Shown: positions 1-5,138, counted from the stretch's first letter. The stretch: 5,138 nt of DNA from HGM12713 sp045593725 (GCA_045593725.1 JAZNXE010000033.1:1-5138); one strand, 5' to 3'. The notes: generated from the letters alone by a model not told the origin. Program-made: numbers and translations.

Positions 1-39
1 GGGGTGATTATAGGCTTTTGCGTGGCGCTTTTTGTTTGA
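1..39 (+). CDS. C-terminal tail of a probable membrane protein, cut by window edge
   Basis: Reading frame 1 is open from the first base to a TGA at 37-39 and encodes GVIIGFCVALFV, an almost wholly hydrophobic end typical of a last transmembrane helix. Only 12 residues are visible, so neither family nor function can be named. Hydrophobic dodecamers also arise by chance in T-rich DNA, so the call is tentative. It fits the same-strand direction of the other genes, and the repeat element begins 13 bases after the stop. Confidence 0.35.
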   Translation, partial: GVIIGFCVALFV

Positions 40-64
40 TTAGATAGAGCTTGTTAGGGTTTTC

Positions 65-88
65 GCGACTTTTTTGAAAAAAAGTCGC
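65..88. repeat. Left-arm hairpin of repeat copy 1
   Basis: GCGACTTTTTT (65-75) is the exact complement of AAAAAAGTCGC (78-88). As RNA this gives a 10-bp stem closed by a UGAA tetraloop. It has the same length and loop as the hairpin at 4889-4912 but differs in stem sequence, with every change matched on the opposite side. No T-run follows it on the + strand, so it does not look like an intrinsic terminator. Confidence 0.75.
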
Positions 89-191
89 CCAAAAAACTTC
101 TTGAAGGGTTTAAAGGTTCGCATAAACCAAAGCTTTCATAATTGGGTTCGTGCGAACCCTTATAATAAAACCCCCAAGAAGTTCTTTGGCT

Positions 192-215
192 CCACCTTTC
201 TTCTAAGAAAGGTGG
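192..215. repeat. Right-arm hairpin of repeat copy 1
   Basis: CCACCTTTCTT (192-202) pairs exactly with AAGAAAGGTGG (205-215), giving about 10 bp around a 4-nt loop. On the + strand it is followed by six A residues and on the - strand it is preceded by six T, the wrong order for a rho-independent terminator on either strand. It is the inverted counterpart of the left-arm hairpin. Confidence 0.75.
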
Positions 216-269
216 AAAAAATCGTTTATAATTCTAACTTTTATCGCTTTATTATGACTATGTCACCTA

Positions 270-298
270 TTGACAAGCGCCCCGCTTTATGCTATAAT
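270..298 (+). promoter_or_regulatory. Consensus SigA promoter of rnj with extended -10
   Basis: TTGACA (270-275) and TATAAT (293-298) both match the housekeeping sigma consensus at all six positions and are 17 bp apart, the optimal spacing. TGC at 290-292 adds an extended -10 TGn motif. The expected transcription start is near 304-306, giving a leader of about 120 nt before the RNase J start codon. No operator-like inverted repeat overlaps the promoter, which suggests strong constitutive initiation with any control exerted later. Confidence 0.92.
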
Positions 299-304
299 AA
301 GGTA

Positions 305-423
305 ACGCGAAATTTAATACACAGCCTTCGGCAGGCGGTGCAGGGAGCGGTGCTGTATCGTTGAGAGGGCTGACATTTCACGCCCTTTTGGGCTACATAT
401 AAGAATTGAATAAAGGAGAAACT
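305..423 (+). promoter_or_regulatory. rnj 5' leader with mutually exclusive short stems
   Basis: ACAGC (321-325) can pair with GCTGT (352-356), enclosing a small GCCT/AGGC hairpin and two direct copies of GCGGTGC (335-341 and 347-353). Farther down, GCCC (382-385) can pair either upstream with GGGC (367-370) or downstream with GGGC (390-393) across a TTTT loop, so the two stems exclude each other. The stems are short and no known riboswitch class is recognised. A role in control of RNase J synthesis is inference only. Confidence 0.35.
412..418 (+). promoter_or_regulatory. Ribosome binding site that fixes the rnj start
   Basis: AAAGGAG at 412-418 ends 5 nt before the ATG at 424. It excludes the in-frame TTG at 406, which lies upstream of this site and would translate through it. 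Confidence 0.9.
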
Positions 424-2100
424 ATGCCAAAAAAAGAAAAAGGCAAGCTGCGTATCATTCCTCTTGGCGGTCTTAATGAGATCGGAAAAAATATGACCGT
501 TATCGAATACGAGAATGATATGCTGATAATCGACTGCGGTCTGGGCTTCCCCGATGAGGATATGCTGGGCGTTGATCTGGTAATACCCGATATATCTTAT
601 CTGGAAGCAAACAGGGAAAAGATAAAGGGACTTTTTCTCACTCACGGACACGAGGACCATATAGGGGCGATTCCTTATATTCTCCGCGAGATAAATCCCC
701 CCATATACGGTACCAGACTCACGCTGGGCGTCCTTAAAAATAAGCTCTCGGAGCACATGCTGCCCTGCGAGCCGCAGCTCAACTGCGTTGAGGCGGGGGA
801 TACGGTAAAGGTAGGAGAGTGCTCGGTGGAATTTATCCACGTTAACCACTCTATTGCCGACGCCTGCGCTCTGGCTATTACCACTCCCCGAGGAGTTTTG
901 GTCCATTCGGGAGATTTTAAGCTGGATATCACGCCTATTGACGGAGAGATGATGAATCTCACGCGCTTTGGAGAGCTTGGTAAAAAGGGCGTGCTTATGC
1001 TTATGTGCGAATCCACTAACGCCGAGCGCGCGGGAACTACACCCTCTGAGCGCACGGTAGGAAAGTCGCTGGAGTATATATTCAACACCAACAAGGACAA
1101 GAGAATAGTTATTGCTACCTTCTCCTCAAACGTCCACCGCGTACAGCAGATAATCGACGTGAGCGCAAGGCACGGCAGAAGAGTCGCGGTGACGGGACGC
1201 AGTATGCTCAATATTCTGGGCGCTGCCATTGAGCTTGGATATATGAGCGTTCCCAAGGGAGTGCTTGTGGATATCAACGATATCAAGCGCTTTAAGCCCG
1301 AGGAGCTGACCCTTATTACCACGGGAAGTCAGGGAGAGCCTATGTCCGCTCTCTACCGTATGGCGTTCTCGGAGCATTCACAGGTCACCCTCAGCCGCTC
1401 CGACCTTGTGGTGCTCTCCTCCAGCCCCATACCGGGCAACGAGAAGCTTATCGGAAGAATAATAAACGAGCTTACCAAGAACGGCGTCAGCGTCCTTCAC
1501 GACGCGGTGGTTGAGGTCCACGTTTCGGGTCACGCCTGCCGCGAGGAGCTTAAGCTGCTTCAGGCGCTGGTAAGGCCTAAGTATTTTATGCCCATTCACG
1601 GAGAATACCGCCATCTGGCGGCAAACCGCGAGCTTGCCCGCGAGCTTGGAATGAAGGACTCGGATATATTTATCTCGGATATCGGCAAGGTGCTTGAGAT
1701 AGACCGAAACGGAGCAAAATTCGCGGGAACAGTTCCCGCGGGCAGAGTGCTTGTTGACGGCTACGGCGTGGGCGACGTTGGAAATATCGTGCTTCGCGAC
1801 AGAAAGCATCTGTCACAGGACGGACTTATAGTGGTGGTTGCCACTCTTGATTCCTCCTCGGGGCTGCTTCTTTCGGGACCCGACGTTGTGTCGCGGGGCT
1901 TTGTCTATGTGAGAGAGTCCGAGGAGCTTATGGAGGAGATAAGACAGCTCGCCTACGAGGCTATATGCCGCTCCTTGGAGAGCGGAAGGCGTGTTGACAG
2001 AATGGAAATGAAGAATACCCTCAAGGAGGAGCTTTCCAAGTATCTCTATGCCAAGACAAAGCGTAAGCCTATGGTGCTTCCTATAATTATGAATATGTAA
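424..2100 (+). CDS. rnj: Ribonuclease J (metallo-beta-lactamase/beta-CASP RNase)
   Basis: The 558-residue product has the usual length of bacterial RNase J, a cytoplasmic zinc-dependent RNase with 5'-3' exonuclease and endonuclease activity in mRNA decay and rRNA maturation. Visible marks are GGLNEIGKN (15-23), the metal-binding HGHEDH (74-79), His142 in NHSIADA, Asp164 in HSGDFK, and RAGTTPSERTVG (202-213), which leads into the beta-CASP domain. Further on are TGSQGEPMSAL (300-310), VSGHA (His370) and PIHGEYRHL (His392). The C-terminal domain includes SRGFVYVRESEEL (490-502). All expected catalytic histidines and aspartates are present, so it should be active. The ATG at 424 is chosen for its RBS. 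The gene has its own strong promoter, and no clear intrinsic terminator follows the stop. The sequence cannot decide between J1 and J2 paralogues, so the neutral symbol rnj is used. Confidence 0.97.
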   Translation: MPKKEKGKLRIIPLGGLNEIGKNMTVIEYENDMLIIDCGLGFPDEDMLGVDLVIPDISYLEANREKIKGLFLTHGHEDHIGAIPYILREINPPIYGTRLTLGVLKNKLSEHMLPCEPQLNCVEAGDTVKVGECSVEFIHVNHSIADACALAITTPRGVLVHSGDFKLDITPIDGEMMNLTRFGELGKKGVLMLMCESTNAERAGTTPSERTVGKSLEYIFNTNKDKRIVIATFSSNVHRVQQIIDVSARHGRRVAVTGRSMLNILGAAIELGYMSVPKGVLVDINDIKRFKPEELTLITTGSQGEPMSALYRMAFSEHSQVTLSRSDLVVLSSSPIPGNEKLIGRIINELTKNGVSVLHDAVVEVHVSGHACREELKLLQALVRPKYFMPIHGEYRHLAANRELARELGMKDSDIFISDIGKVLEIDRNGAKFAGTVPAGRVLVDGYGVGDVGNIVLRDRKHLSQDGLIVVVATLDSSSGLLLSGPDVVSRGFVYVRESEELMEEIRQLAYEAICRSLESGRRVDRMEMKNTLKEELSKYLYAKTKRKPMVLPIIMNM

Positions 2101-2118
2101 AACACGGATTTGTGAGCC

Positions 2119-2197
2119 TTTACCCGTATAAATTCATCTTACGTTCATATAATGTTCAATCTTTTATCATTCTATAAATGTATAATATACGGGTAAA
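2119..2197. repeat. 12-bp perfect inverted repeat bracketing the promoter region
   Basis: TTTACCCGTATA (2119-2130) recurs as its exact complement TATACGGGTAAA (2186-2197), with 55 bp between the arms. The right arm starts on the last base of the candidate -10 box and covers the expected start site, while the left arm lies about 65-75 bp upstream of it. It could be a pair of repressor half-sites acting by looping, or an RNA stem in transcripts reading through from rnj. It has no T-run and does not look like a terminator. Confidence 0.6.
2133..2186 (+). promoter_or_regulatory. Candidate activator-dependent promoter with four 11-bp-phased TTCAT repeats
   Basis: TTCAT (2133-2137), TTCAT (2144-2148), TTCAA (2155-2159) and ATCAT (2166-2170) stand exactly 11 bp apart. 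TATAAT (2181-2186) follows as a full-match -10, but no -35 hexamer lies at the proper distance, and the last repeats occupy that place. Direct repeats with one-turn spacing replacing a -35 box are the known layout for OmpR/PhoB-family response regulators, and the two middle units (CGTTCAT, TGTTCAA) resemble PHO-box units. Which regulator binds cannot be read from this window. The likely start is near 2193, leaving a leader of about 60 nt. Confidence 0.5.
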
Positions 2198-2251
2198 ACC
2201 TTTGCCGTAGTATGTGGCACATAAAAAATAAAATGAAGGTGTAATACTAAA

Positions 2252-4159
2252 ATGGGAAAAATGAAAATTACGAACAATAGAAGAGGGGGCGCTGCCACAA
2301 AGGGAAACAGCGGAATCCCCAACTGGCTGCTCACTACCATAGTCGTGGTAGTAATAGCCGCCGTTCTCCTTACCTGCGTAGCTACCATTCTCTCCTCTAC
2401 GGGTACGGTTAAGAGAATGTTTAACGCTATGAGGTCCGAGGATTACAAGGTAAACGGAAATATGATGACGTATTTCTATGCCAATACTTACAGCAACTTC
2501 CAGAACACTTACAGCAGCAATCTTAAGATGTTCAGCTTGGGTGAAAGCACGCCTATGAGCGCTCACCGCGATATCATTATCGGCGGTACCGAGGCAGAGC
2601 CAAATACATACGATACTATGTATTTCAGCGCCTATGAGGGAAAGACATGGTTCGATTATTTTATGGACCAGACCACCGCAAGCGTTAAGTCTATGCTTAT
2701 CTACTGCGAGGCGGCTGACGAGTTGAACATAACCCTCACCGACGAGGAGGAGGAGAGCATAGAGGCTGCTATTGACGCGTCTGTTATGCAGTTCAGACTT
2801 TATATGTTTTCCTCGGACGGAAGCGGCTCGGCTTCCGAATCCACCTGCTTTAACGCCATGTACGGAACGGGTGTCAACAGAGGTGATATCCGCAAGGCTA
2901 TGAGAATGTCCACTCTCGCCGCTAAGTGCGCTCAGCAGATAGAGGAGGAGATTAATAATGAGATTACCGACGACGATATAAATAAGGAATATACCGATAA
3001 CGTTCTTGATTACGACGCTGTTGACTACTTCTACTACCGTTACAGCGTAAACTATGACGACGTTGTGGAGAAGATTGCGGGTAAGGATGCTACCGACAGC
3101 GAGATAGAGGCGAAGAAGGCTGATATCCTTGCGGCGTATAAGACTGAGATAGACAACGCAAAGAAGCTTGCCGACGGACTGGAGGCATGTAAGACTCTTG
3201 AGGAATTCAAGAAGTACGTGTTCGATAACAAGGTAGGGGAAAACTACGACGAGCTGTTTGCCGAGGAAGAGCTTAAGGATGCGGATAAGCCCTCTGAGGA
3301 GGCTCTTAAGACTATCAAGGAAAAGATAACCGCCGCTGTGGTTGCCGAGGTCCTTGCCGACGCTGACAAGACTGCCGACGAGGTGGTTGAAACCAAAACA
3401 GGCGAGGGTGATTCAGCTGTTACCACCTACACTCTTTATGATATAAGCATTACCGAAGCCTTTGCTAAGGCTATAAGAACTATAAGAGAGGACCTCTTTG
3501 AGGGAATAAGCAACATCAACGACTCCTACACTGTTGAAAAGGGAGCTTACTCCAAGAGCGACAATTTTATGGTCTGGGCGTTTGACGCGGCGAGAAAGGA
3601 CGGAGATATTAAGTCCATTCCCGATGGTGACGGCTCTGCCGAGGGAGAGCTTAAGGTTGACAAGAAATACTATCGCGAAACCGTTTACTTCCTTAACAAG
3701 GCTCAGTACAAGGATGAGGAAAGCTCCCGCGACGTGGCTTACATGCTCTTCTCAAGCACCACTGACGCCAACAAGGTTATAGACGCCATCAAGGCGGCTG
3801 TTAAGGACGGAACGGCTCTTACCAGAGAGAAGTTCTCAGAGCTTGGAGCGGCAAACAACGCGGCTAACGACGCGTTTGTGGAAAATTACGTTAAGGGTAA
3901 TATGGGAAGCTCTTCCTTTGATGCTTGGATATACGGAAAGGATACAAAGAAGGGTGATTATACCACCTCTCCCATAACTATGTCTGACGGCTCGATAATG
4001 GTAGCCTTCTACGTTGACGACGGCGACCCCTGCTGGAAGGTCAATGTAAAGAATGCTATTCTTGAGGAGAAATACAGTGCCCGCGAGGACGCTATGACAG
4101 CTGCTCACAGCGGCTCTGTAAAGACCAACGACTGGGTTCTTGGTCTTATAGCAAAGTAA
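2252..4159 (+). CDS. Membrane-anchored SurA/PrsA-like (parvulin-type) foldase or chaperone, probably non-catalytic
   Basis: The 635-residue product begins with 24 basic cytoplasmic residues, then one transmembrane helix (about 25-47), leaving some 590 acidic residues outside the cell. Residues about 60-250 are helical and resemble the N-terminal chaperone region of SurA/PrsA proteins. Two parvulin-like modules follow. The first (about 254-485) carries a long Lys/Glu/Ala-rich insert and ends in WAFDAARKDGD (442-452) and a hydrophobic strand. The second (about 494-595) opens with VAYMLF, where active parvulins have a His-Ile-Leu strand, and ends in FDAWIYGKDTKKGD (556-569). The usual catalytic His residues seem replaced, so holding or folding of secreted proteins is more likely than prolyl isomerisation. 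Cys42 lies inside the helix without a proper lipobox, so a lipoprotein is unlikely. The RBS AAGGTG (2236-2241) stands a rather long 10 nt before the ATG. Family assignment is by pattern only. Confidence 0.65.
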   Translation: MGKMKITNNRRGGAATKGNSGIPNWLLTTIVVVVIAAVLLTCVATILSSTGTVKRMFNAMRSEDYKVNGNMMTYFYANTYSNFQNTYSSNLKMFSLGESTPMSAHRDIIIGGTEAEPNTYDTMYFSAYEGKTWFDYFMDQTTASVKSMLIYCEAADELNITLTDEEEESIEAAIDASVMQFRLYMFSSDGSGSASESTCFNAMYGTGVNRGDIRKAMRMSTLAAKCAQQIEEEINNEITDDDINKEYTDNVLDYDAVDYFYYRYSVNYDDVVEKIAGKDATDSEIEAKKADILAAYKTEIDNAKKLADGLEACKTLEEFKKYVFDNKVGENYDELFAEEELKDADKPSEEALKTIKEKITAAVVAEVLADADKTADEVVETKTGEGDSAVTTYTLYDISITEAFAKAIRTIREDLFEGISNINDSYTVEKGAYSKSDNFMVWAFDAARKDGDIKSIPDGDGSAEGELKVDKKYYRETVYFLNKAQYKDEESSRDVAYMLFSSTTDANKVIDAIKAAVKDGTALTREKFSELGAANNAANDAFVENYVKGNMGSSSFDAWIYGKDTKKGDYTTSPITMSDGSIMVAFYVDDGDPCWKVNVKNAILEEKYSAREDAMTAAHSGSVKTNDWVLGLIAK

Positions 4160-4172
4160 GACTTGAAAACAC

Positions 4173-4200
4173 AAATGGCGCGGAGCTATCCGCGCCATTT
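4173..4200 (+). terminator. Perfect 12-bp stem-loop after the SurA/PrsA-like gene
   Basis: AAATGGCGCGGA (4173-4184) pairs exactly with TCCGCGCCATTT (4189-4200) around a GCTA loop, 13 nt after the stop codon at 4159. The GC-rich core flanked by A on the left and T on the right fits a rho-independent terminator, but the T-run is only three bases before CAAACC. Termination is probably partial, and the hairpin may also protect the upstream mRNA 3' end. The gene starting at 4228 has no promoter of its own that I can find, so some read-through is expected. Confidence 0.6.
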
Positions 4201-4212
4201 CAAACCTTTTAA

Positions 4213-4220
4213 AGTGAGGA
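4213..4220 (+). promoter_or_regulatory. Ribosome binding site of the Zn-ribbon gene
   Basis: AGTGAGGA lies 7 nt upstream of the ATG at 4228 and supports that start. It is close behind the 4173-4200 hairpin, which leaves no room for a promoter between hairpin and gene. Confidence 0.75.
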
Positions 4221-4227
4221 TATAAAA

Positions 4228-4866
4228 ATGATACTTGAACCGAAGCAGACTACCGTAGCCTACCGCTGTCCGAAATGCGGGGGAGGAGTTATGAGCGTGG
4301 TGGGGCTTTTCAATCTTTCGGCGGATATGGTCAAGCTGAAATGCGACTGCGGCGGAAGCGAGATGACCGTAGTGCGTACCAAGGATGATAAGATAAATTT
4401 CACGGTGCCCTGCATAATGTGCCCTGAGCCTCACCGCTATACCCTGAGCGGCAAGGCGTTTTTTGAAAAGGAGCTTTTCGTGCTGCCCTGCCATCTGTCG
4501 GGAATAAGCGTGGGAATGATGGGAGATGCCAATAAGGTGAAGGCGGAGCTGGCAAAGAGTGAGCTGGAGCTGTTAGACATGCTGGAAAAGAGCGGTGTCA
4601 AGGGCTTTGAGGAAATACGCGGGGAGCGTACTCTATCCGACCCTCAGGTCCTTGAGATACTGGTGTACGTTATTAAGGAGCTTGACGAGGAGGGCAGGAT
4701 ACGCTGCCTGTGCCCCGAGGAGAGTGAGAAGGAATACGAGATAGAATTTCTTAAGGAATCTATGAGAGTCAGCTGTAAGTGCTGCGGAGCGCATAAGGAA
4801 ATACCCACCGCCTCACTCATAGACGCCTATGCGTTTCTTGAAGCCGATAGCTTGGTTTTGGAGTAG
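4228..4866 (+). CDS. Uncharacterised protein with three zinc-ribbon-like cysteine clusters
   Basis: The 212-residue product has no signal peptide or membrane segment and should be cytoplasmic. Its 12 cysteines fall in pairs: CPKC (14-17) with CDC (39-41); CIMC (62-65) with Cys88 followed by His89; and CLC (160-162) with CKCC (183-186). Each set resembles a zinc ribbon, two knuckles joined by beta strands. The middle third (about 100-155) is helical and charged, without cysteines. Zinc ribbons of this kind bind nucleic acid or protein partners, but nothing here tells which, and I do not recognise the family. Translation is supported by a good RBS and base composition like its neighbours. It probably relies on transcription coming through the upstream hairpin. 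The last base of its TAG stop is also the first base of repeat copy 2. Confidence 0.85.
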   Translation: MILEPKQTTVAYRCPKCGGGVMSVVGLFNLSADMVKLKCDCGGSEMTVVRTKDDKINFTVPCIMCPEPHRYTLSGKAFFEKELFVLPCHLSGISVGMMGDANKVKAELAKSELELLDMLEKSGVKGFEEIRGERTLSDPQVLEILVYVIKELDEEGRIRCLCPEESEKEYEIEFLKESMRVSCKCCGAHKEIPTASLIDAYAFLEADSLVLE

Positions 4867-4956
4867 TTAGAATTATAAACGAATTTTTGCCACTTTCTTG
4901 AAAGAAAGTGGCGCAAAGAACTTCCTGAGGGGTTTTTGTAAATGTTCGCACAAACC
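4866..4956 (+). repeat. Extragenic repeat element, copy 2 (single arm, direct orientation)
   Basis: The 17-mer GTTAGAATTATAAACGA (4866-4882) is identical to the complement of 222-238 in copy 1. It is followed by a T-run, a hairpin with UGAA loop (4889-4912), AAAGAACTTCCTGAGGGG (4915-4932) and TGTTCGCACAAACC (4943-4956), in the same order as in copy 1. Unlike copy 1, no inverted second arm closes it; the sequence runs into a different set of hairpins. The element begins on the stop codon of the preceding gene. Confidence 0.8.
4889..4912. repeat. Arm hairpin of repeat copy 2
   Basis: GCCACTTTCTT (4889-4899) is the complement of AAGAAAGTGGC (4902-4912), which gives 10 bp and a UGAA loop. Against 65-88, stem position 3 is C instead of G with the partner changed to match, and position 9 is C instead of T with its partner changed to G. 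A T-run precedes the hairpin on the + strand; none follows it on either strand. Confidence 0.75.
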
Positions 4957-4975
4957 AAACATTTAAAGTTTTCGT

Positions 4976-5128
4976 CCACCTTTTTTAAAAGGTGGCGAGG
5001 TCAAGGGCGAGCAGCCCTTGGCGCTCTCCGCAGAGAGCGAAACACCCTACGCTTCAAATAGCGCAGGAGAGGGTGAATTTGAACGGCGAGCCGTTCAAAG
5101 AGGGAGAACCCTCGCCGGGGGTTCTCCC
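4976..5128 (+). repeat. Array of six consecutive GC-rich hairpins after repeat copy 2
   Basis: Six more stems follow almost without gaps: CCACCTTTT with AAAAGGTGG (4976-4995); CAAGGGC with GCCCTTG around GAGCA (5002-5020); CGCTCTC with GAGAGCG around CGCA (5022-5039); CACCCT with AGGGTG (5043-5075), enclosing CGCT/AGCG; TTTGAACGG with CCGTTCAAA around CGAG (5078-5099); and GGGAGAACCC with GGGTTCTCCC (5102-5128). The heptamer GGCGAGC appears at the tip of two of them (5006-5012 and 5085-5091). No convincing gene lies here. The array might be a compound repeat or a highly folded 3' RNA. The last stem could help termination, but no T-run follows it inside the window. Confidence 0.75.
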
Positions 5129-5138
5129 AATAAACGAG

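Larger units (their letters stand above)
53..238. repeat. Palindromic extragenic repeat element, copy 1 (two inverted arms)
   Basis: This 186-bp element has GTTAG at its left end (53-57) and CTAAC at its right end (234-238). The left arm has a tight hairpin (65-88), then AAAAAACTTCTTGAAGGG (91-108) and GGTTCGCATAAACC (115-128). The right arm holds the same modules inverted: GGTTCGCACGAACC (complement of 145-158), AAAGAACTTCTTGGGGG (complement of 171-187), a hairpin at 192-215, and the outer 17-mer GTTAGAATTATAAACGA (complement of 222-238). That 17-mer and the following modules recur in direct orientation at 4866-4956, so this is a repeat family and not a chance palindrome. It carries no protein gene. 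The form resembles a MITE or REP/BIME-type element; no target-site duplication longer than about 2 bp is evident. Confidence 0.8.

Noticed and set aside
65..215. Repeat hairpins as rho-independent terminators of the upstream gene
   Set aside because: T-runs come before and A-runs after the stems on the + strand, and the - strand does not give the proper order either.
74..364. 96-residue open frame on the + strand upstream of rnj
   Set aside because: It starts at a TTG inside a hairpin with no RBS, is built from both arms of the repeat element, and overlaps the consensus rnj promoter.
406..423. Six-residue upstream extension of RNase J from a TTG
   Set aside because: The RBS at 412-418 lies inside the extension, and the ATG at 424 gives the normal family length.
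292..906. Long antisense open frame over the rnj promoter and start
   Set aside because: It is a shadow of the well-supported RNase J gene, with no RBS or recognisable protein features.
675..1322. Antisense open frame of 215 codons inside rnj
   Set aside because: It lies wholly opposite RNase J coding sequence and reflects codon bias there; no start signals are seen.
2148..2153. Second TATAAT as an alternative -10 for the SurA/PrsA-like gene
   Set aside because: No -35-like hexamer is found 16-18 bp upstream, and it overlaps the phased direct repeats.
2369..2380. Lipoprotein signal at Cys42 of the SurA/PrsA-like protein
   Set aside because: The residues LLTC lack the small residue normally required just before the cysteine, and the cysteine sits in the middle of the hydrophobic helix.
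3534..3782. Open frame in another phase within the SurA/PrsA-like gene
   Set aside because: It is a low-complexity Arg/Thr-rich shadow of the main frame and has no RBS.
4942..5061. 39-residue open frame starting MFAQTKHLKF
   Set aside because: It runs entirely through the repeat and hairpin array, lacks an RBS, and its Arg-rich product follows from the stem sequences.

Overview
The window reads as a piece of a low-to-middle GC Firmicutes chromosome. The best guess is a gut-type clostridium of the Ruminococcaceae/Oscillospiraceae kind. This rests on RNase J as the recognisable gene, AGGAG-type ribosome binding sites, a consensus SigA promoter, heavy use of ATA and AGA/AGG codons, and extragenic hairpin repeats. 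No rRNA or single-copy marker is present to fix the taxon, so the assignment is an inference.

Layout, left to right. Bases 1-39 look like the last codons of a membrane-protein gene cut by the window edge. Bases 53-238 are a palindromic repeat element made of two inverted arms, each with its own tight hairpin. A textbook SigA promoter (270-298) and a leader of about 120 nt with alternative stems then lead into rnj (424-2100), a full-length ribonuclease J. The spacer 2101-2251 holds four TTCAT-like units at exact 11-bp spacing, placed where a -35 box would be, and a 12-bp inverted repeat brackets them. This looks like a regulated promoter for the next gene. That gene (2252-4159) encodes a 635-residue membrane-anchored extracytoplasmic protein of SurA/PrsA (parvulin-like) type whose catalytic histidines seem to be missing. 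A perfect 12-bp stem-loop (4173-4200) separates it from a 212-residue cytoplasmic protein with three zinc-ribbon-like cysteine clusters (4228-4866) and no recognised function. The window ends in a second copy of the repeat arm that starts on the last base of that gene's stop codon and runs into seven consecutive hairpins (4889-5128).

Functionally, the genes are three housekeeping-like units on one strand: mRNA turnover (RNase J), extracytoplasmic protein folding or quality control (SurA/PrsA-like), and an uncharacterised Zn-ribbon protein. They need not form one operon. rnj has its own strong promoter, the second gene seems to have a separately controlled one, and the third has no visible promoter and probably depends on read-through of the 4173-4200 hairpin.

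The least explained material is non-coding: the hairpin repeat family, with base changes compensated across its stem and stop-codon-proximal placement, and the phased direct-repeat promoter. I see no defence system, CRISPR array, tRNA, rRNA or intact transposase gene.
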